Part shown: in pieces, positions 33,317 to 41,934 of the stretch
Position numbering within the stretch: position 1 is the stretch's first letter
Layout: every line of letters starts with the position of its first letter
From: Pseudomonadota bacterium
GTDB taxonomy: Bacteria > Pseudomonadota > Alphaproteobacteria > Rhizobiales > Xanthobacteraceae
DNA: 64,000 nt
NCBI GenBank assembly: GCA_023435725.1
Contig: JAEYRD010000057.1
Coordinates: 58,594-122,593, forward strand
Direction: 5' to 3'
Made by a program: the position numbers and the translations under genes
The notes under the pieces: model-generated
The model's database searches: none
What the model saw: only the letters and a program-made list of their open reading frames with translations
Told to the model about the DNA's origin: nothing

Positions 33317-33514
33317 CCCTTCCGCTGCGCCTGCGCGGAAACGCCTTTCCTTTGATAGATTTTCGCAGTCCATGAAGTAGCTCCATCGGGCTGTGCTTAT
33401 GGACAGGAGCACAGCGGCGGCCGGCTATGGCGCCAAGCGATCCACCTTGGATCAGGCTCGACCTTATTCGCTGTTGCTAGCGGAAGTTGGCTCATGAAGC
33501 TCAAGTGCCAATAT

Positions 33515-33535
33515 CCATTACCTCGCGGGTAATGG
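33515..33535. promoter_or_regulatory. Palindrome before the XRE regulator, candidate autoregulatory operator
   Basis: CCATTACC-TCGCG-GGTAATGG is a perfect 8-base inverted repeat ending 33 bases before the ATG of the XRE gene. The rest of the 252-base gap (33317-33568) shows no gene. Regulators of this MmyB-like type often have such a site in their own promoters. Confidence 0.5.
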
Positions 33536-33568
33536 AAGGCGCGAAATCCGCATGCTAGGTTTTCGACC

Positions 33569-34390
33569 ATGAATGCACACGCATCCACGGCACAGGCCGA
33601 ACGCAGCCAACCGGTCCATATCGGCGACCATTTGCGCGAATGGCGGCAGCGCCGCCGCATGAGCCAGCTCGATCTGGCAGGCGAAGCCGAGATCTCGGCG
33701 CGGCATCTGAGCTTCGTCGAGACCGGCCGCGCCGCGCCCTCGCGCGACATGGTGCTCAGGCTGGCCGAGCGTCTCGACGTGCCCTTGCGCGAACGCAACG
33801 TGCTGCTGGTCGCGGCCGGCTACGCGCCGGCGTTCCCGCAGCGCGCGCTGGAGGATCCGGCTTTGAAATCAGCCCGCCAGGCGATCGACCTCGTGCTGAA
33901 GGCGCATGAGCCCAATCCGGCGCTGGCCTATGACCGGCACTGGAATCTGGTCTCCGCCAACCGCATGGTGGCGCCGTTGCTCGAAGGCGTTCCGCAGCGG
34001 CTGCTCGGCCAACCCTTCAACGTGTTGCGGCTCGCCTTTCATCCCGAGGCGTTGGCGCCGCGCACGGTCAATCTCGCGGAATGGTGCGGGCATCTCTTGG
34101 AGCGGCTGCACCGGCAATGCGAGGCCACGGCCGATCCTGAGCTGATCAAGCTCTACAATGATTTGAAGAGTTACCCGATCCCGGCGCGCTCTGCGCCGCT
34201 GTCGAGCGACAATGTCGCGATCCCGTTCAAGCTGCGCCATGACGGGGAGATCCTCAGTTTCTTCTCCACCACCATGGTATTCGGCACGCCGGTCGACATC
34301 ACCTTGTCGGAGCTGGCGCTGGAGACCTTCTTCCCGGCCGACGAGCGCACCGCCGAGCGATTGAGGCAGATGGCAGCAGCCATGACCTAG
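33569..34390 (+). CDS. XRE-family regulator with MmyB-like ligand domain
   Basis: 273 residues. The HTH_3 DNA-binding domain is at ~18-75 (LREWRQRRRMSQLDLAGEAE, then ARHLSFVETGRAAPSRDMVL). Residues ~100-265 are a PAS-like MmyB ligand-binding domain (NPALAYDRHWNLVSANRM, GTPVDITLSELALETFFP). These proteins usually sense a small hydrophobic or fatty-acid ligand. The palindrome at 33515-33535 suggests autoregulation. It stands alone between the furan cluster and the DsbA gene. Confidence 0.9.
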   Translation: MNAHASTAQAERSQPVHIGDHLREWRQRRRMSQLDLAGEAEISARHLSFVETGRAAPSRDMVLRLAERLDVPLRERNVLLVAAGYAPAFPQRALEDPALKSARQAIDLVLKAHEPNPALAYDRHWNLVSANRMVAPLLEGVPQRLLGQPFNVLRLAFHPEALAPRTVNLAEWCGHLLERLHRQCEATADPELIKLYNDLKSYPIPARSAPLSSDNVAIPFKLRHDGEILSFFSTTMVFGTPVDITLSELALETFFPADERTAERLRQMAAAMT

Positions 34391-34457
34391 TGCCCTTGCC
34401 TCGGGGCTGGTTCGGCTTATCTTTGGGCGAACCCCGAACCGCCCGAAGGAGGCGCCC

Positions 34458-35153
34458 ATGAACGCGTCTGATATGAGCACGTCTGACACGAGCACGTTGA
34501 AGCCGCTCCAGATCGATGTCGTCTCCGACGTGGTGTGCCCTTGGTGCTACATCGGCAAGCACCGGATCGAGAGCGCGCTGGCGCTCGTCCCCGACGTGCC
34601 GGTCAAGCTCAATTTCCGCCCCTTCTTCCTCAATCCCTGGGTGCCGCGCGAGGGCATTAGCCGCGAGGACTACCTCACCACCAAGTTCGGCTCGGTCGAG
34701 GCCTATAAGGGCATTGCCGGCCGCGTCGTCGCGGCGGCCAGCGAGGAGGGTCTCGTCTACCGGCCCGAGTTGGTGGCTCGCCAGCCCAACACGACCGACT
34801 GCCACCGCCTGATTCTCTGGGCCGACGCGATCGGCAAGGCGCCCGAGATGAAGCAGCGCCTGATGGAGCTGTACTTCCGCGACGGCGGTGATCTCACCGA
34901 TGTGAACGTGCTGGTGCAGGCTGCGGCCGATGTCGGCCTCGATGCCGACGACGTGCGCAAGCGCCTTTCCACCGACGAGGACGTCGCGCGGGTTTCGGCC
35001 GACGCACAGGAGGCCGCCGAGAAGGGCATCTCCGGCGTGCCGACCTACGTGTTCGCGCAGAAATACGCCGTCTCCGGCGCGCAGGATCCGAACCTGCTCG
35101 CGCGCGCCATCCGCCAGGTCTCGGCCGAGATCAATGCGCAGGCGGCGGAGTAG
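34458..35153 (+). CDS. DsbA-family oxidoreductase (FrnE type)
   Basis: 231 residues with a thioredoxin-like fold and large helical insert. The active site CPWC is in VSDVVCPWCYIGKHR (~residue 28). The cis-proline loop is SGVPTYVFAQKYAVSGAQ near the end. No signal peptide is seen, so it acts in the cytosol like FrnE and 2-hydroxychromene-2-carboxylate isomerase relatives. It may respond to oxidative stress. GAAGGAGGC precedes the ATG. Confidence 0.9.
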   Translation: MNASDMSTSDTSTLKPLQIDVVSDVVCPWCYIGKHRIESALALVPDVPVKLNFRPFFLNPWVPREGISREDYLTTKFGSVEAYKGIAGRVVAAASEEGLVYRPELVARQPNTTDCHRLILWADAIGKAPEMKQRLMELYFRDGGDLTDVNVLVQAAADVGLDADDVRKRLSTDEDVARVSADAQEAAEKGISGVPTYVFAQKYAVSGAQDPNLLARAIRQVSAEINAQAAE

Positions 35154-35160
35154 CCTTCGC

Positions 35161-36330
35161 TTATTTGCGGAAGCGGCGGACCAAGCGCCGCGCGGCCTCG
35201 TGCGCGGCGTTGAGGCCAACCAATGCAGCGTGAATCAAGGCGACGGTCGGATCGTTCCGCCGTAGCGGGATCAACACGTCACCGATTGCAAAGCGTTCCC
35301 GCCAGATCGGATTGATCATGGGGTGATCGGCGCTTGCCGTGGAATCCGCGCTGGCGATGGCGGGATCCGCGCAGAGGTGACGGGTGAGCTCGAGCGTGAG
35401 CTGCACGCCCGGTGAATATCTTGCAAAGCGTTCGTCGATGCCGAGCTTGAAGAAGAAGGCGCGATCCTGGTGGCGCAGCACGATGCCGGCGGCCAGCGGT
35501 GTCGAGCCGGCACGCAAGGTGACGATCTCGCATTGCGCGGTCTCCGCCAGAGCCGGGACAGCGCGGCGGACAAAGGTCGCATCGCCTGCGTGCTGGATCA
35601 GCGCGGTGCCGCGCTTGCCTTTCCAGCCGCTGGCTTCGAGTTGCAGGAACGTTTCGAGCGCCGGCCTGATTTCGTCCGGCTTGTGTGCAGCCTCGAAGGC
35701 GACGGGGCCGTGCTCCTCCAGACGATGGCGCTGACGGCGCAATTCCTTGAGTTTCTTGGCGCCGAGCGCTTCGCGCAACAGCATCTCGCCGTCTTGCTTC
35801 GCATCGAGGCTGGCGCGGACGTAGGAGCTGAGGATTCGCGGCTTCAGGCCGTCGCGATGAAGGACCTGATCGAGCGAATTCATCGCCGCGCCGTCGAGTG
35901 CGACGTCGTTCAGCACGAGTGCGTGCGCGCCGGCTTCGCGCGCCTGCTGTAACAGGCGCGTCGCCGCCTCGATGGGGGCATCGCGGTCGATCAGCGGGCT
36001 GCACAGCGTGCCGTAGGGATGCGCGCTCACCAGCGCGGGCAGGGGGATTTTCCAGGCGCGCCAGAGCGAGATCACCGGCATCAGCCCGATCAGCCGTGCC
36101 GAAGATCCGTCGCATGCGCGAAGCGCCGACGCGTCCGTGCGGCCGCGCGCGGTTGCGCTGACGGCGAGCTCCCAGCCCGGCAGGTAATATCCGTTCGGTT
36201 CGACCGAGCGCTGCGCGAGCGCACGCCATTGGCCGGATTCGATCGCCGTAAGCGGGACGAGCGCGCGCGCCGCTGCGGCACCCTTTGCAGATGCCGGATT
36301 GATCGCTGCCTGGTGCGCGATGTCGACCAC
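35161..36330 (-). CDS. GNAT-family N-acetyltransferase (CelD/BioF2-like)
   Basis: 389 residues. The fold is the double-GNAT Acetyltransf_6 type seen in CelD and FemAB relatives: WRALAQRSVEPNGYYLPGWE near the N-terminus, KELRRQRHRLEEHG in the centre, then LETFLQLEASGWKGKRGTA and GIVLRHQDRAFFFKLGIDE. Such proteins often modify polysaccharides or envelope components. The gene stands alone, convergent with frnE (8-base gap). The target is unknown. Confidence 0.85.
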   Translation of the reverse strand: MVDIAHQAAINPASAKGAAAARALVPLTAIESGQWRALAQRSVEPNGYYLPGWELAVSATARGRTDASALRACDGSSARLIGLMPVISLWRAWKIPLPALVSAHPYGTLCSPLIDRDAPIEAATRLLQQAREAGAHALVLNDVALDGAAMNSLDQVLHRDGLKPRILSSYVRASLDAKQDGEMLLREALGAKKLKELRRQRHRLEEHGPVAFEAAHKPDEIRPALETFLQLEASGWKGKRGTALIQHAGDATFVRRAVPALAETAQCEIVTLRAGSTPLAAGIVLRHQDRAFFFKLGIDERFARYSPGVQLTLELTRHLCADPAIASADSTASADHPMINPIWRERFAIGDVLIPLRRNDPTVALIHAALVGLNAAHEAARRLVRRFRK

Positions 36331-36482
36331 GTCCCGTCGTCCCCGTTCACGCGGGCAAAAGCCAGCGTTACGCCGTCATGCTTAGCGCAAAGATTGGAAA
36401 ATACAGTTGGGGCGACGCTTCAATTCGAGTGGTAGCGTTAATGTCTCATTGACCATACCCCGCCGATGCGGGGAATGGGGGA

Positions 36483-37922
36483 TTACTGGTCACCCGGGAT
36501 AAAGTGGTCGCGGGCTCTGGCGCGTCCGCCGCTAGCGGTATCGGTGATGGCGATATCGATGTCGCGCGACGTCCGCGGCACGTTGCCCGGGCCGACCTGC
36601 ACCGACAGGCGCACCTCGCGGGTCTGATCCTGTCCGACCTCGACGATCGGCCTGCCGTCGGGCCCGGCCTCGACGCCGGCGACGCGAACGGTCGCGCCGG
36701 GCAGGCCGGAGAGATCGAGCGCGAACGACCGCTGCGCGCCCTTGTTGAGGATGCGCACGGTGTAGTCGTTGCGCACTCCGCCATCCGACAGTTGGACGAA
36801 GAGCGGGTTGCGCTCGTGCAGCACGTTGACATCCATGGTCGCACGCGTGGCGAGGGTATAGAGCATGATGCTGCCGACGACGGCGATGGCCGCGACATAG
36901 ATCAGTGTGCGGGGGCGGATCACGCGATAGATCGGCGCCTTGCCCTCGCGCCGGCGCTGCATGTTGATGTCGGTGTCATAGCCGATCAGGCCGGCGGGCC
37001 GGCCGATCTCGCGCATGACGTTGTCGCAGGCGTCGATGCACAGGCCGCACTGGATGCAGCCAAGCTGGATTCCGTGGCGAATATCGACGCCGGTCGGGCA
37101 GACGTTGATGCACTGGTGGCAGTCGACGCAATCACCAGCGAGATCGCCATGGATGCGGGCGGCTTCCGCCTTCTTGACCGACATGCGCGGCTCGCCGCGG
37201 TCGCGGCGATAGGTGACGTTGAGTGCCCACTCGTCGGTCAGCGCCGCCTGGATGCGTGGCCACGGGCACATGTAGATGCAGACCTGTTCGCGGGCGTGGC
37301 CGGCGAAGAGGTAGGTCGTTGCGGTCAGGATGCCGATCCAGAGATAGGCGACGGCGGGAGCCTGGAAGGTGGCGAGATCTTTCACCAACGCCGGCGCGTC
37401 AGCGAAATACAGCACCCAAGCGCCGCCGGTCCACCAGGCGATCATGATCCACAGAAAGTGCTTCAGCGCGACCTTTCGGATATGAGCGAACGTCCAGTAG
37501 CGCTTGTCGCCCTGCATGCGCTCGCGCCGGTCGCCCTCGACCCAGCGCTCAACGGCGTAGAACAGGTCGGTCCACACCGTCTGCGGACACATGTAGCCGC
37601 ACCACAGCCGCCCGGCGATCGCGTTCATCAGGAACAGCGTCATGGCCGCGATGATGAGGAGACCGGTGAAATAGTAGACCTCCTGAGGCCACAGCTCGAT
37701 GAAGAAGAAGTAGAAGCGCCTGTGCGGCAAGTCGATCAGCACGGCCTGGTCGGGTAGGCCAGGCCCGCGATTCCAGCGCACGAACGGCAGCAGATAGTAG
37801 GTTCCGAGCGTAACGCAGAGGATCGCCCATTTGATGCGGCGGAACGGGCCGCGCACCGACTGCGGATAGACCTTCCTCCGCTTCTCGTAGAGAGGTCCCT
37901 CGATGAAAGTGTCGTCGGTCAT
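36483..37922 (-). CDS. ccoG: Cytochrome cbb3 oxidase assembly protein CcoG (FixG/RdxA)
   Basis: 479 residues. Several membrane helices surround the N-terminal GRLWCGYMCPQTVWTDLF and CIYMCPWPRIQ. Two 4Fe-4S ferredoxin motifs are CVDCHQCINVCPTGVDIRHG and CIQCGLCIDACDNVM. An Ig-like periplasmic C-terminal domain follows a last TM helix (YVAAIAVVGSIMLYTL). CcoG reduces copper for delivery to cbb3 oxidase. The ATG at 37922 is chosen; the same frame stays open far upstream through the ArsR gene, which is a shadow. ccoNOP are not in the window. Confidence 0.95.
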   Translation of the reverse strand: MTDDTFIEGPLYEKRRKVYPQSVRGPFRRIKWAILCVTLGTYYLLPFVRWNRGPGLPDQAVLIDLPHRRFYFFFIELWPQEVYYFTGLLIIAAMTLFLMNAIAGRLWCGYMCPQTVWTDLFYAVERWVEGDRRERMQGDKRYWTFAHIRKVALKHFLWIMIAWWTGGAWVLYFADAPALVKDLATFQAPAVAYLWIGILTATTYLFAGHAREQVCIYMCPWPRIQAALTDEWALNVTYRRDRGEPRMSVKKAEAARIHGDLAGDCVDCHQCINVCPTGVDIRHGIQLGCIQCGLCIDACDNVMREIGRPAGLIGYDTDINMQRRREGKAPIYRVIRPRTLIYVAAIAVVGSIMLYTLATRATMDVNVLHERNPLFVQLSDGGVRNDYTVRILNKGAQRSFALDLSGLPGATVRVAGVEAGPDGRPIVEVGQDQTREVRLSVQVGPGNVPRTSRDIDIAITDTASGGRARARDHFIPGDQ

Positions 37923-37954
37923 GCCGCGTTCCTCGCGTTTGTGCCAGCGAAGTC

Positions 37955-38275
37955 CTATTCCGGTGCGCAGAAGAGGCGGTACAGTGTCTCCAGCACCGCC
38001 CGCACTTCCCGGCTCGCAAGGCTGTAATATATCGTCTGACCCTCGCGCCTGGTCTTGACCAGGCTCAAAGCGCGCATCTTCCCGAGATGCTGGGATAGCG
38101 CCGCCGAGGACAGGCCGGCGATGTCGGCTAGTTCGCCGACGGACTTCTCGCCGTCCAGCATGTTGCAGAGAACCATGAGCCGCTTTGGATTGCCCATGGC
38201 GGTGAGGAGGCGGGAGGCCTCTTCGGCCTTCTCCTCCAGAGCGAGCAATTCTTGATTTCGGGTCTTGCGTGTCAT
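37955..38275 (-). CDS. ArsR-family regulator, BigR/SqrR persulfide-sensor type
   Basis: 106 residues with a winged helix. The recognition region is VGELADIAGLSSAALSQHLG and the wing TRREGQTIYYSLAS. Cys37 (MVLCNML) and Cys103 (LFCAPE) match in position the two redox Cys of BigR/SqrR/YgaV, which form a tetrasulfide bridge with persulfides and release DNA. Metal-binding motifs of ArsR or SmtB are absent. It is divergent from two YeeE/YedE sulfur-transport genes and 32 bases upstream of ccoG on the same strand. Confidence 0.9.
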   Translation of the reverse strand: MTRKTRNQELLALEEKAEEASRLLTAMGNPKRLMVLCNMLDGEKSVGELADIAGLSSAALSQHLGKMRALSLVKTRREGQTIYYSLASREVRAVLETLYRLFCAPE

Positions 38276-38281
38276 GGTGAC

Positions 38282-38297
38282 AATATATTAGTATATT
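38282..38297. promoter_or_regulatory. AT-rich palindrome, candidate BigR-type operator
   Basis: AATATA-TTAG-TATATT lies directly before the ArsR start (38275) and 76 bases before the YeeE start (38373). Position and the AT-rich symmetry match what is known of BigR boxes. It would control both directions. Confidence 0.55.
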
Positions 38298-38372
38298 CGA
38301 AAATAAGAAACAATGAAAATAAGAGGTGTCCGGCGCCCGCGCTTTGCGAGCGCCCCGATCCGGAGAATTACA

Positions 38373-38801
38373 ATGACTATCACGCCCTTCACGCCGATTG
38401 CTTCGCTCCTGGGTGGGGCGCTGATCGGGCTTTCGGCCGTGCTCCTGATGTGGGCGACGGGACGGATCGCCGGCGTCAGCGGCATCGCGGCGCGGCTGTT
38501 CCCGCCTTACGAGGACGGTGAATTCCCCGGCCGCCTTGCCTTTGTCGCGGGCCTCGTCGTCGCACCCGTGCTGGTCCGGCTCGCCACCGGAGGCCTGCCG
38601 GAGCAGACCATTGCGGCGACAACGCCGGTCCTGATCGTCGGTGGATTGCTCACGGGTTTCGGTTCGGTGTGGGGCAGTGGCTGCACCTCCGGCCATGGCG
38701 TCTGTGGCCTGTCGCGGCTTTCAGTACGCTCGCTGGTCGCGACCGTCACTTTCATGGCAACGGGCATGGCCACCGTCTTCGTAATGCGGCACTGGAGCTG
38801 A
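38373..38801 (+). CDS. YeeE/YedE-family sulfur transporter, first half
   Basis: 142 residues with four hydrophobic segments. The family Cys motif is GSGCTSGHGVCGLSRLS near residue 105. CGGAGAATTACA gives a good ribosome-binding site for the ATG at 38373, so the 20-residue upstream extension is rejected. YeeE-family proteins import thiosulfate or related sulfur species. In bacteria with BigR they are regulated by persulfide. It works as a pair with the next gene, five bases downstream. Confidence 0.9.
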   Translation: MTITPFTPIASLLGGALIGLSAVLLMWATGRIAGVSGIAARLFPPYEDGEFPGRLAFVAGLVVAPVLVRLATGGLPEQTIAATTPVLIVGGLLTGFGSVWGSGCTSGHGVCGLSRLSVRSLVATVTFMATGMATVFVMRHWS

Positions 38802-38806
38802 CGGTC

Positions 38807-39274
38807 ATGGCGATCCTCGTTCAATTCGCGATCGGGCTGATCTTTGGTCTCGGCCTCATCGTCTCCGGCATGTCGAATCCGGCGAAGGTGCTGAACTTCC
38901 TGGATGTCGGCGGGATTCCCGCAGGGACCTGGGACGCGAGCCTTGCTTTCGTGATGGCCGGCGCAATCGCTGTAACCTTCTTCGGATTTAAGCGAGTCTT
39001 GAGGCTTGCGCGGCCGTTCTTCTCGGCACGCTTCTACGTTCCGACACGAACGGATATCGATCCCAGAGTTGTCGTCGGCCCTGCCGTTTTCGGCATCGGC
39101 TGGGGAATGGCAGGCTTCTGTCCGGGGCCGGCGTTGACTGCGCTTGGATTCGGTTCGCCATCCGCCGTTATCTTCGTTGCCGCGATGTTTGCCGGCATGG
39201 TGCTCGCCCGCTTCGTTTCTCACCTGCCGTCGTTGACGCGTTTCGTCACCCCGGCCGACCCGCTCGAAACCTGA
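38807..39274 (+). CDS. YeeE/YedE-family (DUF6691) sulfur transporter, second half
   Basis: 155 residues and about four membrane helices. The N-terminal GLIFGLGLIVSGMSNPAKVL is the conserved half-transporter motif. GIGWGMAGFCPGPAL carries the single Cys that aligns with the substrate-relay Cys of YeeE. Together with the upstream 142-residue protein it makes a split YeeE. Likely substrate is thiosulfate or a persulfide-related anion, given the BigR-type regulator. Confidence 0.88.
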   Translation: MAILVQFAIGLIFGLGLIVSGMSNPAKVLNFLDVGGIPAGTWDASLAFVMAGAIAVTFFGFKRVLRLARPFFSARFYVPTRTDIDPRVVVGPAVFGIGWGMAGFCPGPALTALGFGSPSAVIFVAAMFAGMVLARFVSHLPSLTRFVTPADPLET

Positions 39275-39294
39275 GTAACTGCAGAGAGTCAGTC

Positions 39295-39651
39295 ATGGAC
39301 AAGAACTATCCCGAGATCGTCAGGCAAATTTCCGCCAACATGAAGAAGCTTCGCAACGATATTCCCGACACGATGAAGGGATTTGCCGTGCTCGCGCAGG
39401 CCGCCACGCGGGACGGCGCGCTGGACAAGAAGACCAAGGAGCTGATGGCGCTTGCGCTCGGCGTCGCCGCGCATTGCGACGGCTGCATCGGCTTTCACAC
39501 CGAAGCGCTCGTCAAGCTCGGCGCAACGCGTGAGGAGGTCGAGGAGACGCTCGGCATGGCCGTCTACATGGGCGGCGGTCCGTCGCTGATGTATGCAGCG
39601 GATGCGATTGCGGCTTACGAGCAGTTCCAGCAGCAAGCGGTCAGCGCCTGA
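39295..39651 (+). CDS. Carboxymuconolactone decarboxylase-family (AhpD-like) protein
   Basis: 118 residues, all-helical. The AhpD-like redox motif is CDGCIGFHTEAL (~60-71), with TKELMALALGVAAH before it and TREEVEETLGMAVYMGGGPS after it. It probably acts as a small thiol peroxidase or disulfide reductase. The gene lies 20 bases behind the YeeE pair and may belong to the same sulfur-stress operon. Confidence 0.92.
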   Translation: MDKNYPEIVRQISANMKKLRNDIPDTMKGFAVLAQAATRDGALDKKTKELMALALGVAAHCDGCIGFHTEALVKLGATREEVEETLGMAVYMGGGPSLMYAADAIAAYEQFQQQAVSA

Positions 39652-39681
39652 CGCGGATCCGCCGGCGCCGTCAAGACGACA

Positions 39682-39709
39682 GGACCGGGCGAGTTGTCTC
39701 GTTCGGTCC
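39682..39709. terminator. Bidirectional hairpin between convergent genes
   Basis: A 12-base stem (GGACCGGGCGAG with CTCGTTCGGTCC, including two G-T pairs) closes a TTGT loop between the AhpD-like gene and the convergent secreted protein gene. There is no T-run. Confidence 0.4.
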
Positions 39710-39729
39710 CGTCCGTTGTGGCCTTGTCC

Positions 39730-40059
39730 CTACCAGCGGTCGTGATCGACGCCGATGCCCACGCTGACGCCGGGCGCGCGGATGCCGACGCCCGGGCGCG
39801 GACCGTCGTCCCAGTCGCGATAGGTGCGACGCTCGTAATAGCGGTCGCGCGGCATTGTGGCGTAGGAGTCGCGCACGATCACGCGCGCACCGCCATGGGT
39901 GCGATAGCAATTGCCGGCGTCGTCGCACACGAGCCGAACCTGTTGAACCAGATCGGGGCTGGCGTATTCGCTGGTCGTGTAGAAATCAGCAGCCTTCGCG
40001 CCGCTCGCCGCAGCGAGGGCTCCGACACCAGTCAGCAGTGCAATCGTAAACGTCCTCAT
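39730..40059 (-). CDS. Small secreted hypothetical protein
   Basis: 109 residues from the ATG at 40059, which has GAGGAGCAC upstream; a longer frame to 40212 is rejected. A Sec signal peptide (FTIALLTGVGALAAASGAKA, cleavage before ADFY) is followed by a mature part with two Cys (VRLVCDDAGNCYR) and a C-terminus rich in Tyr, Arg, Asp and Gly. I know similar short secreted proteins in Bradyrhizobiaceae but no function. Confidence 0.75.
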   Translation of the reverse strand: MRTFTIALLTGVGALAAASGAKAADFYTTSEYASPDLVQQVRLVCDDAGNCYRTHGGARVIVRDSYATMPRDRYYERRTYRDWDDGPRPGVGIRAPGVSVGIGVDHDRW

Positions 40060-40177
40060 CCTGTGCTCCTCCAATGCTGCCCTTGGCGGTAACAAGAATG
40101 GCAGGCGGGGATCGTTCCCGGCCGTTCTGCAGGATTTTCCCGGAACCAACGCGTTGTCGCGGCTTGTTCCTCTTGTC

Positions 40178-40648
40178 TCAGGTCGGAAAGATGAGGCACG
40201 TCGTCGTGCCATGGGCGAGCAATCGGCCCTTGGCGTCTGTCACGCGCCCGTCGGCCGTTCCAATGCGACGGCCGCAATTCAGGACCTTGCCCTCGGCCGT
40301 GATCGGGCCGGTCTCCGGCGTGATCGGTCGCAGCAGCGAAATCTTGAACTCGAGCGTCGTTTGGCCGATCCCCTTGTCGAGCGTCGATTGGATCGCCAGC
40401 CCCATGCAACTGTCGAGCAGGGTGGCCGTAAGACCGCCATGCACAGTGCCCGCAGGGTTGAGATGAGCACCGGTCGGCACGAGGGCGACGACGACCCGGC
40501 CATTTTCAGCCTCCACGACATCATAGCCGAGAGTTTGCGCGATCGTATTGAGGGGCAGACCTCCCGCCACAAGGCCTTGCACGAACTCCAGCCCGCTCAT
40601 TGCTTTCTGCCGTTCGGCGCTGCCGGTCCCGTAGGTTCGGATGTTCAT
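40178..40648 (-). CDS. PaaI-family thioesterase
   Basis: 156 residues with a hotdog fold. NPAGTVHGGLTATLLDSCMG contains the HGG motif and the catalytic acidic residue of PaaI/YdiI thioesterases. TTLEFKISLLRPI forms the second substrate strand. It would hydrolyse aromatic or medium-chain acyl-CoA. It lies 10 bases before the AdaA-like gene's 3' end on the same strand. Confidence 0.9.
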   Translation of the reverse strand: MNIRTYGTGSAERQKAMSGLEFVQGLVAGGLPLNTIAQTLGYDVVEAENGRVVVALVPTGAHLNPAGTVHGGLTATLLDSCMGLAIQSTLDKGIGQTTLEFKISLLRPITPETGPITAEGKVLNCGRRIGTADGRVTDAKGRLLAHGTTTCLIFPT

Positions 40649-40658
40649 GGTGATGCCC

Positions 40659-41246
40659 TCATGCTCTCGTGCTGTCGAATCTTCGCCCTCCGATCTTCGC
40701 GCGGAATGCCGAAGGCGGACGACCGTAGAGCTGTGTGAACGCCGTCCTCATGCGTCGCGTGCTCGAAAAGCCGCTGCGTTCGGCAACGGTCTCGATCGGA
40801 AGATCACTCGAATCCAGCAAGCGCTTGGCGCGCTGCACGCGCCGCGACATCGCCACTTGCAGCGGTGATGCCTCGAGATGTCGGGCAAACAGGCGCGTCA
40901 AATGGCGCGCACCGATCCCCAATCGCCCGGCCAACCGTTCGACGTCGCCCCGGTCGAGTTCTCCGGCCTCGATGAAGGCCAGCGCGCGCTCGACCGTCGT
41001 CCGGGTGCCTTTCCATGCGGGGCAGAATGGAGCCGTTTCGGGGCGGCATCGGAGACAGGGACGGAAGCCGTCCTGCTCGGCGGCAGCTGCGCTGCGAAAG
41101 AATTTGACGTTGCGAGCAAGGGGCGTTTTCGCCGGGCAGATGGGACGGCAATAGATCCCGGTCGTCTTGACCGCGACGAAGACGATGCCGTCCATCGCGG
41201 CGTCACGGCGGCGGAGGGCATCATAGCTTGCGTAGAAGTCAGACAT
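40659..41246 (-). CDS. AdaA-like regulator: Ada zinc-binding domain plus AraC HTH
   Basis: 195 residues from the ATG at 41246. The Ada N-terminal domain has Cys in YCRPICPAKTPLARN and in RPCLRCRPE, the four-Cys zinc site where one Cys takes methyl groups from DNA phosphotriesters. An AraC-type HTH pair follows (VERLAGRLGIGARHLTRLF, then ERSGFSSTRRMRTAF). No O6-methylguanine transferase domain and no AlkA domain is attached, so this is the AdaA arrangement. It should sense alkylation damage. Confidence 0.9.
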   Translation of the reverse strand: MSDFYASYDALRRRDAAMDGIVFVAVKTTGIYCRPICPAKTPLARNVKFFRSAAAAEQDGFRPCLRCRPETAPFCPAWKGTRTTVERALAFIEAGELDRGDVERLAGRLGIGARHLTRLFARHLEASPLQVAMSRRVQRAKRLLDSSDLPIETVAERSGFSSTRRMRTAFTQLYGRPPSAFRAKIGGRRFDSTRA

Positions 41247-41377
41247 GATGCGGCTATAGCGGCGACTGTACCGCGGTGCCAGTCCGATCGGATGACCGAG
41301 TCCGGAAACGACCGAAGCAAGGCGCGGGTTGCAGCGGACTTGGCGCCTGAGCAGGGGCCTCGTTTCGCGGCAGATCG

Positions 41378-41782
41378 CTAAATCGGCTCGTAAGTCTCGG
41401 TCCCGCAGATGTCGTCGGCTTCGGCTCGTCGGCGATCGATCACCTTCCCGCCGGTGATCGTCACGATGTAGGTCTGCGGGCCGAGCGCGGAGCCGGTCGC
41501 GGAGGTGAGCTGCGCACGGACGCAGGCCGTCCATCCCGGTCCACGTACCTCATGGTGGGGCGGGGCGACGTGCACCTCACGCGGATAGGACGTGTTGAGG
41601 AAGACGACGTCGATCTGCTCGCGCACCACGCGCTTGACGTCGGGGGGCGGTTCGGGCAGCGGCTGCTCGGCTTCCTTCATGCGCATGAATTCGGGCACCG
41701 GCGCACGGCTGTCGGCGAAGCCGCAAGCACCGAGCACAAGCGCGCCGGCGAGCAGCGCCATATGAGCAACAATCCGCAACAT
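41378..41782 (-). CDS. Hypothetical lipoprotein
   Basis: 134 residues from the ATG at 41782. The lipoprotein signal is MLRIVAHMALLAGALVLGAC with the lipobox LGAC. The mature part contains a conserved-looking block (VVREQIDVVFLNTSYPREVH) and two Cys (WTACVRAQ, DDICGTE). I recognise no family with a known role. An eight-residue extension upstream is possible but lies before the hydrophobic signal. Confidence 0.75.
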   Translation of the reverse strand: MLRIVAHMALLAGALVLGACGFADSRAPVPEFMRMKEAEQPLPEPPPDVKRVVREQIDVVFLNTSYPREVHVAPPHHEVRGPGWTACVRAQLTSATGSALGPQTYIVTITGGKVIDRRRAEADDICGTETYEPI

Positions 41783-41934
41783 CCGTGAAGGTCCCCTGCG
41801 AGCCAACAGATAGGCGCGAATGCGCCACTGCTAAGTCCCCGCCGATCAACATTTGCTGAAGCCGGGGAACCCACGGCATTTGCTAATACGGGATTGCAGG
41901 CTAGTTTGTACCCCCAAGCGAGGGGATTGCACTT

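Noticed and set aside
36504..37757. 417-residue + strand open frame
   Set aside because: Antisense of ccoG.
37923..38696. Upstream extension of the ccoG frame to 737 residues
   Set aside because: It crosses the ArsR gene in another frame; ccoG starts at 37922 with a normal N-terminus.
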